A stretch of DNA of 64,000 nt. Origin: Chrysemys picta bellii (taxonomy: Eukaryota; Chordata; Testudines; Emydidae). The notes under the pieces are model-generated. The model was not told where the DNA came from. It did no database searches and saw only the letters and a program-made list of their open reading frames with translations. Positions 11,911 to 23,921 of this stretch are shown one piece after another. Where the stretch lies: positions 46,118,882 to 46,182,881 of the forward strand of contig NC_088792.1 of NCBI RefSeq assembly GCF_011386835.1, given 5' to 3'. The translations under genes were made by a program, and so were the position numbers. Every line of letters starts with the position of its first letter. Position 1 is the first letter of the stretch.

Positions 11911-13952
11911 ACAAAGAAAGGACCTGACCCTATAGCCCTCACTCATGGGTTTCATTGAATTCAGTGGGGTACTTGCAAGAGTAGGGATGCAAGATTAAGC
12001 TCCGGTATGCTGTACTGTCCTAGTTTTTGCTTGACTTGAGTTCAGCCATTTGATGTTTTAATATGTTTTGCTGCAACTTTTGCAGTTATATTGCCAGCAC
12101 CTCAAACACTGCAGGAAGCTGAATTCTTTCCAGGGCTCTCAGTGTTTGCGATGTTCCCAAACCCTGTAAGAAAAGCACAAAATTATGAATGAGGCAGGAA
12201 AAAAGGATGAGCCAATTTGTTTTAAATGAATTTTTGTCATTTAAAAATTTTTCACACTCCATTAAGGATTTTGAAAGTTAAACAGTATTATTCGTTAAAG
12301 CATTTCAGTTCACTTTTGCCTCTGACGCTATATCATGATTATTATCCACTATTGCCCAAGACATACCCATTTTTCCTTCTAACAGAGAAAGATTTTGAGT
12401 GGTATTAACCTGTATGCCATGTTAAAAAAGATATGTCCATCCTCACTATGCCAGTGTAATTGTCTCCTGTGTTGTCATCACCATATGTTAAGTCAATACA
12501 ATACTGACCAACCAAGCTAGTAAGAGGCTTATAAGTAGTCATCCTTGACTACTTATTAAGGAAATTTGCCCAGGCATCCCTGGAAAGGGGAATGAAATAA
12601 AAGCAGTCAAGTCAGAGTACCTCCGATACATACGAAGAAGACATGAATGAAACTAAAACTAAACCTGCAGACTTAATACACCTGCAGTATACTTCCAACT
12701 TTGTCATAAGGTGGGAAAAGCCAGGCTGCTACTAATTCCAAACCTTGTTCCAAATGAAAAATATACCAAGTAGTATATGATGAAAAGTGACCAGGAAAGC
12801 TCTTAGCCAGCAGCATGAGGAAGTAAAAAGTTAAAAAATAAATTAATCCTTGACACTCTTCCTGGCACTCAAGCTAGCCAATCTCCCAGCCTAATGTGCC
12901 ACTATTTTGGTATCTCCTCACACAAAGGTACCAATTTGTGCTCTGGGATGTCATTTTCATCCAGCCCCTGATTGTCAGAGAAACCCAAAGCGTGACTGTT
13001 ACTTCAGAGACTTGGCTCATTGTCATGGATGGCAGGGCAAAAAATGAACCCTGTGAAAAGTGATTTTCTATCCACAAAAAAAAAAACACAAATTAAATTG
13101 AAGTTCAATGGAAAACTACGGACTTTTCGTTTTCTTTGGAAGTGCATATGTTTATCTCATATCTGCCATATTTTACTTGCTGAAAGAAAACTATACTATA
13201 ATTATAAAGCAATATTGTTTCACTTCCAGGTTTGACTGTTGCATCTAAGGAAATGATTACAGGCTGCATTTTAAAACACGGAGGTAGGGATAAAATCAGT
13301 GTAGCTCCATTGATTTACACTCGCTGAATATCTTTGCATGCAGAGTTTTTGTGAGCTGTTTTCTGTTCATACAGATGATGGAATTTACATGTGTAAAACC
13401 CATCATTTGTGTGCGCAGGTGACATTGCACAAAAATGTAGGAGCAAGTGATTTGTACACGTTGAAATGGAGGCTCAGTAGGGCATTTGAACATAAGTGTT
13501 TGTCTGTTCGTAATTACACAAAAGCCAACAATGGCCTTGTGTTACAGTGAAACACTGTTGTGATATACAAGTTATATGTGCTTTTCCTTAATCCAGCAAT
13601 AAAATGTGGTTTTATTGGTTAATAGAATTTTCAAAAATAGTTTTCCATCTTTTTTCTTTTATTTAAAAAAAGGAACAAAGCATAATACAGTGGAAACTTT
13701 CCACACCTTCTGTTTTGCTTGAATCTCAGTTGCAATTCTAATGCTAGCAGCGTAGGCAGAGCACCAGAGTGAATGCTAAAATTGTTGTTTGTCATTCGAC
13801 AATTTTAGATGATGATTTTGGAGACAAATTATGAAAATAAGAGAGAAATTTCACATCTATTTGCACAAGATTCCTGAAGTCCTTCAAGATTGATTAACTT
13901 AATTTCACCACATTTCACACTTTCAGCGCAAAGGTCTCAGTACCATCACGTA
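11911..13952. other. Intron, no recognised feature
   Basis: AT-rich intron. Only short chance open frames are present. Confidence 0.55.
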
Positions 13953-14092
13953 GGCCCCAATTCAGGAATGCATCACTATTCAGTACAATCAATAGGAGCT
14001 ATGTACTTGCTATGAGTTAAGCAATCACTGAAGTGCTGTCTTGAATAGGGATGCACTTAAATAGATGTGTAAGTGTTTCCTGAATCAGTGCC
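13953..14092. repeat. Foldback repeat, 'CCCAATTCAGGAA' family
   Basis: The left end CCCCAATTCAGGAATGCA is mirrored by the right end TTTCCTGAATCAGTGCC, giving an imperfect palindrome about 140 bp long. A second copy of the family is at 55403-55493. Hairpin-shaped dispersed repeats of this sort are common in sauropsid genomes; their mode of spread is not evident here. Confidence 0.55.
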
Positions 14093-16178
14093 GTGGAGTT
14101 TAAAAAATGTAGGGTTCTATTCTGCAAGGTGCTGAACACTTTCTGTAAAATGGAGTGTCCCCCACTCAGCGGCATTGATCTCAGCACCTTTCAAGACAAA
14201 AACATCAGATGATCTTAGAGAATTCTAGTATTGAAGAGCCAATATTTAATCCAGTTTGATTAGTTCATCTGCATTTCTGGTTCATTAAAGGAAAACAGTT
14301 AAATAGCTTGGATGTAAAATTTGACCTATTTTGGAAAATTTTATAACATTCTCCTCTATATTTAAATTTACATTTTAAGGTTGTACCACATACTCACCAA
14401 GTTATCATAATAAAAGTAAATAATCATGCATAAACAATGGCTATTAAGTATTGTGATACTTTTGCTCTTGACAGCAGGGCCAAGCAAAAAATCAGAAGGA
14501 ACACGTTAACAAAAATCTTTTCACCATCTTTTTACTGTAATAAGATAAAAGTTACAACTAAAAGAGCCATGTTAAGTTTAAGCTGCATTGAAGACTTCAG
14601 AAAAATCAACACTTGCCAAATGGAAGAGGATAAAATCTGTAGAGGAAATATATGTTCATGTTTGTAAGGGGTACAAAGCAAAAATTTGGAGGGTAAGAAA
14701 AGTACTTAGCACTTTCATGTTCATATCAGAGTGATTGGTGCTGGAACCCAGCATGCCAAAATTTAGGGTGTTGTGATTAACTCTTGTTCATTGGTTTCTT
14801 CCTTTCCTACTCTTTTGAGTGCTCGTAATCTCTGATTATCTGGAATAAAGGGCTGGGGCCTTATGAAAACTGTTTCTTGGTGGGCAGTTGCAGGGAGTAA
14901 ATGTCTCTGTTTTACATTATTTGCTCTAACAATGGGCAGCTGCCGCAGTAGAACAGTATTTTGGCTGTCACTGTCTATTTCCAAATACTTGTAATAAAGA
15001 AAGTTTACTGCATGTACTGTTTTTCAGAGAGTAGGTTGATCAGAATTATTCACTGTGCATTTTCTGTGCAAAACACAATTCAAATAGCTGTTGCAGAAAA
15101 TTCCAAAATGTGTCACTGAGAGATGAAACAGATGACTGCATGAGGCAAATTGTTACAGAATAGTGTGTCATGATCTTGTAGTACAAAGGGCCATGTATTC
15201 TCATAAATGAGGATGGCATTGATGGTAATCATATCCAGAGGAGAAATCAAAGGAAATGTTCTTTTTAGTGGTCATTTGTTGTACTGAAAAAGTACAGTTA
15301 CATTTTTATAACTTTGTCAACTGAAAAACCAGTTGGCATCCAAGACTTAAAGGGGACACGCTTTCAATTTGAATGCACCTTAGTGTATGCTAAAGATTGC
15401 CATAATGTTTTTACAACCTCATATTAATGCAAATATTCTGTAGGTGATCTGACTCGGGGTGGGGGTGGGGGGGGGGGAGAACCTTTACATGTGTGTTGCA
15501 GTCTGGCCCTGTGCTCTTCTCATCAGTCTGTTGTGAGTGGGACCCAGTCACTGGGTCCCATGCTCTTCAAAGCCACCTGAGTCTGGACCAAGTTTAGTTA
15601 CTGTTTCTAGCTTTGACTCTCTTGGACACACAGTCAGACTTGCACCCCTTGTCTGTGTCCTTTCTTGCATGTGGGACTCTGCAGTCCAGCTGCCCTAGAC
15701 CTCTGAAACCAATGCCTCAGGCATCCCAATGCACCAAGTCACTTGCACACGCTTCCCCAGAGCTCAGCTGTGGCTGTGGGCACTCTGGGCTTGTAGTTTA
15801 ACCCCTTCGGGGACAGTGTGGCAGAAAAAGAAGGAACACAGGCTGAGCAAAAAAATGTCTTCACCACACAATCTTTACTCTTAAAGCATGCAGGAGTTAC
15901 GGATCTTTGCAAATAAGGTCCTGAGATGCGCGCTCTCCTACACTGGTCTCAACTCCTTCTGTGAATCTGAGGTTTGTCTGCACTTCAGGCTGGGCAGAGT
16001 CCCTCCTGCCCTCCCTCTCCTGCACGTGTAGATTACAAATGGGTGATGATCAGCCCCTCTCTCACATCAGCCCCACACTCTTAAATAGAGTCTCTGGCAG
16101 GTGCACAATAGAAACTTTTGCCGGCATGGCAATGTCAGTTGGGGTGGTAAAGTTTGTGTGACATTTATATATTGGCAA
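14093..16178. other. Intron; possible old LTR-like fragment 15490-15960
   Basis: Mostly AT-rich intron, with a G-rich tract at 15457-15479. The GC-richer part at 15490-15960 (containing GTTTAACCCCTTCGGGG and a GGGACCCAGT / ACTGGGTCCC inverted pair near 15539-15560) resembles LTR-type sequence. No TG...CA ends or target duplication could be fixed. Confidence 0.35.
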
Positions 16179-16341
16179 AAGCCCTAGTGTAGATACCGTT
16201 ATCCCAGCCAAAAAGTGCTTTTTTCCACATGTAGCTTATTTCGCTGGTATAAACAATAAAGGGAAAAGCACTTTATTGCCAGCCCCACTAAAAGAGTTTG
16301 CTGGGATGGCTATACAGCAAATCTTTTCTAGTGTAGACTAG
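16179..16341. mobile_element. Probable MITE, GTGTAGAC-terminated
   Basis: The left end CCCTAGTGTAGATACC and the inverted right end CCCTAGTCTACACTAG are alike, and both arms carry CATCCCAGC/TATCCCAGC further in. No clear target duplication was found. It is non-coding. Confidence 0.5.
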
Positions 16342-16999
16342 GGTTCTGCTCATTATCATCTGCTCAACTGAAAAACTCTAGTCACCTCCCCAGCCATGTG
16401 GCTTTCCCACCTCTTAGAATCGTCATTATAAAATGGCTGCTCACCCTGTTTCGGGTAGTTGGATTATTTTATGAATCTTTTGTAAAGGGAAATAGAATTA
16501 TTACCACACAAGTGGATTAATGGGTCCTCTTATAAAGAGAAGTCGTTCAAGAGATCCTGGTAAAGGATATTGTTGTCCTCCTACTGTATACTCTGCATGC
16601 ACAGAATTCATGTCCCCCACAGATTTCTTTGCTTCCCCATAGAAAAATGACTTTCTGACAGGGAAGCAAAGAGAAGCTGCTAGAGCAGTCATGCACCATT
16701 CCCTAGCTCACAGGTACATCATTTCAGGCACCCAGAGCAGCTGGTGGAGAGGTCAATCACCACAGGGCTGGGGACAGCCCAGCCAGTGGCTCCTACCCTG
16801 AGCCAGGATCAGCTCCTAGTCCTGGCTGGACTGGAGGCAGGGGAGGACAGGATTTCCTCTTCCCCTGCAAGGAGTGGCTGGGGGTGTATCAGACCCACCC
16901 GAGAAATCTTCCCCCAGCTGCAGGAAGCTTAACATCCTCCCCTGCTTTCTGCGCCCGTTGCTCCTCAGCTGCGAGGGGTCACTGTATGGGGAGCTGCTC

Positions 17000-17570
17000 T
17001 CCCATCCGCCCAACCCCCATGCATCTGGACCTCCCATACCCAGAAACCCCCATCAAACCTCACCCCATACACCCAGAACCTCCCTAGCTCTCCATACCCG
17101 AACCCCACCCCACTGAACCTCATCCCCTGCCTCTGGAGCCCCCTGCACCCAGGTCCCCTGCCACTGGACCCCCACCCCTGCACCCAGACTACCCCTCACT
17201 GAGCTCCCTGCACCCAACCCCCCACCCTGATGAGGCCCACCCCCCCTTCACCACCCTCATCCCCCACATCCAGACCCCCATGCCAATGACCCTTGACTAG
17301 CTGCACCCACCCCACCAAGCCCCACTTCCTCAGCACCCAGACCCCTCCGCTGAGCCCCAACCACTTTCACCTGGAAGCCCCTGCAGAGTCCCATTGCACT
17401 TGCACCTGGAACCCCCCTCCCAAGGAGCCTCTCTGCATCCAGATCTCCCCAAACCTAGACCCCCCACTGAGCTGCCTGCACCCAGATTGTCCCAAACAGA
17501 ATCCTTTAACACCACACCTGGATCCCCCCACACTTGGATCTTGCCTGGTTGAGCCTGCCTGCCCCATGCC
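17000..17570. repeat. Degenerate C-rich minisatellite
   Basis: An extended block of variants of a roughly 25-35 bp unit built on CTGCACCCAGA, CCCCCACTGAGC and similar words; G is depleted on this strand. Unit boundaries have decayed. The open frames across it on both strands are low-complexity by-products. It ends less than 200 bp before the CR1 fragment. Confidence 0.65.
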
Positions 17571-17747
17571 TGGTACACCTGGTGTAGAGAGGCAGGGGCT
17601 CAGGGTGTTTCTGGGGCAGGCCCAGGTCTTGTGCTGTGTCAGGGTCGGGTGCAACCTCACCACTGAGTCCGTGTCATGGGAATGGGGGGAGGGGAAGCGG
17701 GCTGCAGGGTGATCTCCCACCTTTGTGCAGCTAGTGGCCTGTGGTCT

Positions 17748-18358
17748 CCTCATCTCAAAAAAGATATACTGGCACTAGAAAAGGTTCAGAAAAGGGCAAC
17801 TAAAATGATAAGGGTTTGGAACAGGTCCCATATGAGGAGAGATTAAAGAGTCTAGGACTCTTCAGCTTGGAAAAGAGGAGACTAAGGGGGGATATGATAG
17901 AGGTATATAAAATCATGAGTGATGTGGAGAAAGTGGATAAGGAAAAGTTATTTACTTATTCCCATAATACAAGAACTAGGGGTCATCAAATGAAATTAAT
18001 AGGCAGCAGGTTTAAAACAAATACAAGGAAGTTCTTCTTCACGCAGCGCACAGTCAACTTGTGGAACTCCTTACCTGAGAAGGTTGTGAAGGCTAGGACT
18101 ATAACAGAGTTTAAAAGAGAACTGGATGAATTCATGTTGGTTAAGTCCATTAATGGCTGTTAGCCAGGATGGGTAAGGAATGGTGTCCCTAGCCTCTGTC
18201 TGTCAGAGGATGGAGATGGATGGCAGGAGAGAGATCACTTGATCATTGCGTGTTAGGTTCACTCCCTCTGGGGCACCTGGCATTGGCCACTGTCGGTAGA
18301 CAGGATACTGGGCTAGATGGACCTTTGATCTGACCCGATACGGCCTTTCTTATGTTCT
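17748..18358 (+). mobile_element. CR1 LINE, 5'-truncated 3' end
   Basis: Encodes the extreme C-terminus of CR1 ORF2: [19 protein letters not shown] at the start, [20 protein letters not shown] in the middle, and [13 protein letters not shown] before the stop at 18161-18163. A 3' UTR follows, ending CGGCCTTTCTTATGTTCT. In complete elements this C-terminal stretch follows the reverse transcriptase. The upstream domains are absent, as is normal for CR1 insertions. The same subfamily is seen in reverse at 56062-56659. The frame is open over about 115 codons, suggesting moderate age. Confidence 0.9.
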
Positions 18359-21329
18359 GTGCTCCCCACTGCCTTTACTAACTTTATCTGGCCTGCAGAA
18401 TTTTAAAATATCGTAAATAAAACCAGAAGTTTTAATTTTTTGGTGAAGAATTTTTAATATTTTTGGCATAGAATGCCCCCAGGAGTATCCTCCTTCATAG
18501 TAGAATTCACTATATCGTAACCTATTTCCATAATGTACAATTTTTAAATCAACTTTAAATATTTTTTCTGTAGAATAGAATTGTTTTACAACTGTTATTA
18601 ATTAGCCAGCCTTAGCACAAAAAAAGAAAGCAAAGCTTACAAATGTGTTCACCTTCCAGAAGGGTTAAAATACTGGTCATTTATTTCGTCCTTTCCTTTG
18701 ACTGCCTGTAATTCAAAGCTTGCTGCTGCTGCTTTGTGTGCATCTGCATGGGTATTTAGTTGCACTTATTAAGCAAACATCCTAACTGTGTAGCCATTAA
18801 GGAGCCCATGACACTTTTTATGAGAGCAGAGATGGTTAGCTTCAGCCTTTGGACCAAATTCCAACTTGGATAGTACTCTCCTCACTTAAATACCTCCTGC
18901 AGTTTCAATGAGATCCTGTTCTTTCTTTCCTGTCCCAAACTGTGTAGTAGCATTGCTGTGAGCTTGTTCCTCATAGGAGCAGTGCCAGTGGGGTGCTTTT
19001 CACTCCTGCGTAACACATTTCTTTGCAGGCTGCTACAGGTTGGTCAATGATGCACAAATGCAGAGAAGGCAGTGTGTAAAGCCAGAATAAGTTAAGTGCC
19101 CCTATCCTGAGGTATTAAAGTTTTCATAAAGTCCCTGTGTGGTATTACTCCATACTGCATGTCATTGGATAAGCGTAAATAGCTAAAAACCTAAAACAGC
19201 CACAAGTACCTACTTAATGTGCTTTCTGCTTTGTTACCAGAAGTATTAGGAGGCAACCTTTTCTTTGGAACCAGAATACCACAACTGCTCTTGTTGTTAG
19301 TACTCATCCACTTAGTCTTCTCTCACTTCTTGTTGATCAGAATATACTTGTTTGACACTTCCATGGTATTACTGCTATTGCTGCCTTTTATTAATAAGGA
19401 TATCCTAATAATAATCCCCCACTGTTAATTCTTCCTTTCTCCTATAGTCCAAGATCAACTGTGACCACACTAAAGTTAGACTTACTGAAAGTTTTCGTTC
19501 TCTCTTTAATAACTCTTAGCCACAGTTATCTTTGTTTCACCAGTAGCATTTCCCATCCTACTAATTCATTGAAGTCTTTGAAATGCAGCTCTCCAGTACT
19601 TCTGTTGTAATAGCAACAATGTTTGTAATAAAGGAATTAACATAATCAGTACACAAATCTAAAGCAGAGCTGTGCAAGCCTTCCAGCATTCTGTGGGCTT
19701 TCCCGTTGGGCTGTATCACAAGCCATACATGTGTAAATGATTTGCCCTTACACAAATATAAACTCACAGTCAGTGTCCCTTGAAAAACTGTAGGCGTTGC
19801 CTGTGAGTTCATGAGAATTTGAAAGAGTTCTTTGCAGACCAGAAGTGGGCCATTGCCCATTTTGTGGATTGTCAGTTGTGGGATTTATAACTGAAGAGGA
19901 AAGAAGCATGCTGAGGGGGAGTAGAAAGAGAAAATTACTCATAAATAATACACTTCACTTTCCACAAACATACTTTTTGTTTTACAAATGTAATTATTAG
20001 CTGGTACTTTGCTATTAAGTTCTGGGGTTTTTTGGTATCAAGTATTTCTGGAGGGATAGATTCTCTCTCTAGAGAGATTTATAGGTTTAAGTTTGTAACA
20101 TTGTATTTCACAGGGTGGCTAGCTGAGGAGTATCATACATTTTTCCAGATTACATTTTTAATTAAGGTCTATATGCCAACCTGTAAAGTTAAGGCTGTAT
20201 TGATTCCCCCTTATTCCTCAGTTGGAAATTCCACTATGGTGAAGGGAGTTCAATAGATTGTGTACAAAGAAGGCTCTTAGGTAGTAATTAAACTTGTAGC
20301 TAGTAAAGCTACTGTTGCATTCAGCATCACTCAGTGGGAAAAATTGTATAGGTCACCTCTAAGACCATGGAAATTTTTCCCATTGTTTCTCTCCCCTCCC
20401 CACATCTTTGTGCATCTCCTTTCTTCCCCTCTCACTATATTTCTCCTCTTTATTATTTCAGCAGCTCCGCATTTTTGTTTTGGTTTCATTCCTGTTACCC
20501 CACTCATCCCACCATTCCTGTTACCCCACTCATCCCGCCATTACCGTAGTCCAGGCCCCCTACACAATTCCCTTTAGGCAGTGGATCCTCTTCTGCCAAT
20601 TGTCCCCAGGCCCCCACTGCTCCTCTCTCCAGCTGCCTTCTGTGCCCAGCTCCCTGCTATGCTGCACTGAGTGGAGAAGTAACTGGGAAGAGAAGAAGCG
20701 TGAGCACAAGCACTTGAGAGGGTGTGCGGAGGGAAGGGACATTGCTCCTGACACACTTTTTAAATAGGGGGGCCATATCCACCACTTTTTACAACCTGAA
20801 CACATTCATAGCTGGGAGGGAGCGCATGGTGGCCCAGCCAGCATCCAGACTCTGCTTTATGTCACAGGCAGCTGCCGGCAAGGTCCCACTGTGTGTCATG
20901 ATGCTTCTGGGCCCATGGCGGTGGCTCCTCTGGGTGCCAGTAATTGGCTGGGTCTGGGTCACGGGATGAGCCCATCACCCGAGGGCAAGGGCCTCACCAG
21001 GAGGGAGGCTTAGGTAAGGAGCAGGAGGCAAGGGCTCCAGGACGTTTGGGCTAGGACCCCGCACTTTTGCAGTCCTTCCAGCACCAGTGAGCATGAGGGG
21101 AGAGTGTTTAGCAGGCACTAGCAGCTTCAGGGAAAGTATCTCCTTTTCTCTCAACCCCCTCTTCTGAGCAGCATGTGACGAACAGGTGCTCAGAATCTGC
21201 TGATGATCTAAGTGTAAATACCTAGATAGCCCTACAAAGAGCTTCCCTAACATGCTGGGTTATTTCTACACTGCACCTGTGACCGAGCCCCCCAACCCAA
21301 ATCCACAGATTTGTGTTAGTGGGGCTAGC
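18359..21329. other. Intron; 26-bp tandem duplication at 20491-20542
   Basis: AT-rich to about 20380, then more pyrimidine-rich. Two adjacent 26-bp units (20491-20516 and 20517-20542, CCTGTTACCCCACTCATCCC plus six bases) differ by one base. No gene or terminal-repeat structure was seen elsewhere in the stretch. Confidence 0.6.
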
Positions 21330-21778
21330 CAGGGCCGGTGCAAGGAAGTTTCGTGCCCTAGGCGAAACTTCCACCTTGTGCTCCGCCCTGAGGCAGCTCC
21401 CCGCCCCCCCTCCGCCCTGAGGTGCCCCCCCCCATGGCAGCTCCCCCCGGTCTGCCCTAGACGCCCCTCCCCGCAGCAGCTCCCCGCCTCCCCCGGAAGC
21501 TGTGCGGCAACTCCCCACCCCAGCTCAGCTCTGCTCCGCCTCCTCCCCGAGCACACCGCCCCCGCTCTAATTCTCCCCCCCCTCCCAGGCTTGCAGCGCC
21601 AAACAGCTGATTGGTGCTGCAAGGCTGGGAGGCGGGAGAAGTAGAGCAGCGACCGCGCGCTCGGGGAGGGGGCATAGGAACGCTGTAAAAAAAAATTGGG
21701 GGCACCACTTTTTGGCGCCCCCAAATCTTGGCACCCTAGGCAACCACCTAGTTTGCCTTAATGGTAGCTCCGGCCCTG
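21330..21778. mobile_element. Non-autonomous hAT transposon (449 bp), 8-bp target duplication
   Basis: Begins CAGGGCCGG and ends CCGGCCCTG, typical hAT termini. It is flanked by a perfect 8-bp duplication GGGCTAGC (21322-21329 and 21779-21786). The interior is strongly GC-rich, with degenerate GCAGCTCCCC-type repeats (21390-21560). No transposase sequence is present; the long antisense frames are composition artefacts. Confidence 0.92.
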
Positions 21779-22499
21779 GGGCTAGCGCACTAAAAAGGGC
21801 TGTGTAAACACTGTGACTCGGACTGGAGCTCTGGCTCTCAAGCCTAGGGCAGAGATGAGTGTGTGTTGGGCTTGGGGACATGGGGAGGGGGACTTGAGAG
21901 CCTGAGCTCCACAGTCGTCGTTTACACAGCTATTTTTAGTGCTAGTGTGAGTCCCACTAACACAGATCTGTGGACCAATTGATTTACTTTATAATTATAA
22001 GGTGAAAATAAGCATTTATTCAGTAATAATGTTCTGTGACACTTTTGTATTTTTATGTCTGTTTTTGTAAGCAAGTAGTTTTTAAGTGAAGTGAAACTTG
22101 GGAATACATGAGACAAATCAGACTCCTGAAAGGGGTACAGTAGTCTAGAAAGGTTGAGGTTAGGGGACAAAGAAGGCGCGCTTTCCTCAGTTCCTCTGAC
22201 CCAGAACATGTAAGAGCTCAGCAGTCACAGGTGAAGTTACTGACTGTGCTAATGTCAAAAAACAAATCTGTTCACTGAAGCTGTCAGTGCAGCTGCTCTT
22301 CCAATTGAACTTCATCTGCATTCCTGTCAGCTTTTACCCTGATTTACTTGAAAGCAAAATGAAAATCTCTAATCACCTCCAGGGTTGTTTTTGTTTTTTA
22401 TAATAAAATACAATTACTGGTAAGAAGCAATAAAGTGCTAGACAAATCTTTCTTAAAGCACAGTGACCAAAATGGTGAGTAAAGTGCTGTAATGCACTG

Positions 22500-22720
22500 G
22501 ACTGGCTCAAAACATGGGTTCAGGTCAAAGTACTGTTTGTCTGTTCCTGACCTTGGGCAGTTCACACAGGGCCTGGTTCAGTTCCCCCGACAGTCACTGG
22601 CAGTCTTTCCATTGGCTCTGATAGGCTTTGGGTAAGACTCAGAATCAACCTGTGCCTGGGTCCCCTACCTGTAAAATGCTGATGATACTTTCCTACCTAG
22701 GATCTCATGAGGATGTTCAA
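22500..22720 (+). repeat. MIR SINE copy with a foldback repeat inserted at about 22568-22650
   Basis: The MIR core is recognisable as CCTGACCTTGGGCAGTTCAC and, after an interruption, CCCCTACCTGTAAAATGCTGATGATAC. About 85 bp between the two halves (GGCCTGGTTCAGTTCCC...GACTCAGAATC) is foreign to MIR and resembles the sauropsid foldback repeats built on GATTCAG / CTGAATC ends. Confidence 0.6.
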
Positions 22721-23831
22721 AAATCCCAGCTTCTTTTTTGAAGAGCCTGCGCCCCTCAAACACAGATGAGTTGAGTCACAGATTTTTTTAAGAGGTGCCC
22801 TTGACACAACCCAGAGTCTGTCCACTCTGCTGGTCTGCTCCATTCAGGAAAGGTATTCAAGCTCACAAGAGTCCTGCTTTCTAAATATCCTAATGTAGCT
22901 GTTCTATCTGAATTAGCTTTACTGTGAGCAGTGCACTGAGGTTCAGCTGTAGGAGGCACATGTGAAGCAGGGTAAATTGAGATAACTGCAGTTATAGGAG
23001 TTGGACTTCTAAAGAGTTGTTTGAATCAGGGATTCTGGTTAGGCCCATTGTAGGAATCAGCAGGATATCTAGACATGTAAGAATACTGCACAAATATCCA
23101 CCCTCTCTCCCTGCACACACACAATTGGAGCTCTGTTATTGATGCATTGGCCATTTTAGAAATACTGTAGCACTGTTATATCTTGGACCATACATTCTCT
23201 AAACAGCAAAGGCAACATGTCTGGCCTCCTGAACCCACAGTACATTGAATAAATGACCTCTTATTTATTTAAAAAAAAAAAGACAAAGGCCCTAATGCTT
23301 CAGTTTGCTCCATGTGGGCACAGGGATCAGCTCGCGTGGCTCTTAATGCAAGTTCAAGACCTTAGTTGGAAAAATAATCAAAACTTCTAACAATGGATCT
23401 GATTCTAGTATTGTGCTGTACTATGAAAGTTGAGTACCAGGCTTAATATATTTGCTTAAAAAGTGAGAAAAGAATTAGTCTTGATATCAGTCATTTTTTT
23501 GCACCGGGAACTCCGCAATACAGTGAGCCCATTTGTAGTATGGCAACAGACTACTGTACCATGCCTCCTTTGCATTGCAAATGTATCTCTATCAAGTAAT
23601 GAGGTTCTGTTGTGCTGTGCGTGTGCTATTCCCTGTGCAGAAGGAATGGCAAATGTTAGTGTACTGTCATAATGAGAGGCACTTATTCCGTACGTGTCTT
23701 TTAACTAAGCACCAGGCCAGAAACAAAGTGTTTCCAGCATCCAAGAAGTACAGTATATCTCACTACTTTGGAGTGGGATTTTACTTTGGTAAAATGTTGT
23801 GTATATATATTTATATGCAAACTAAAAACCC

Positions 23832-23921
23832 AGAGCTAGATCCTCGTGTGGTGTAAATTGGCATAGCTCCACTGACTTTAATGGTACTGTGCAGATTTTA
23901 CACCAGCCAAGGATCTGGCTG
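23832..23921. repeat. Foldback repeat, 'AGATCC...GGATCTGGC' family
   Basis: An imperfect palindrome: AGCTAGATCCTCGTGTGGTG on the left and CACCAGCCAAGGATCTGGCT on the right, with GTGTAAAT / ATTTTACAC further in. About 90 bp. No target duplication was identified. Confidence 0.6.

Noticed and set aside
17293..17753. Proline/cysteine-rich open frames on both strands
   Set aside because: They lie over the C-rich minisatellite and reflect its low complexity.
21252..21881. Long overlapping frames suggesting a gene on either strand
   Set aside because: They lie across a TSD-bounded GC-rich hAT MITE and have no protein-family match.
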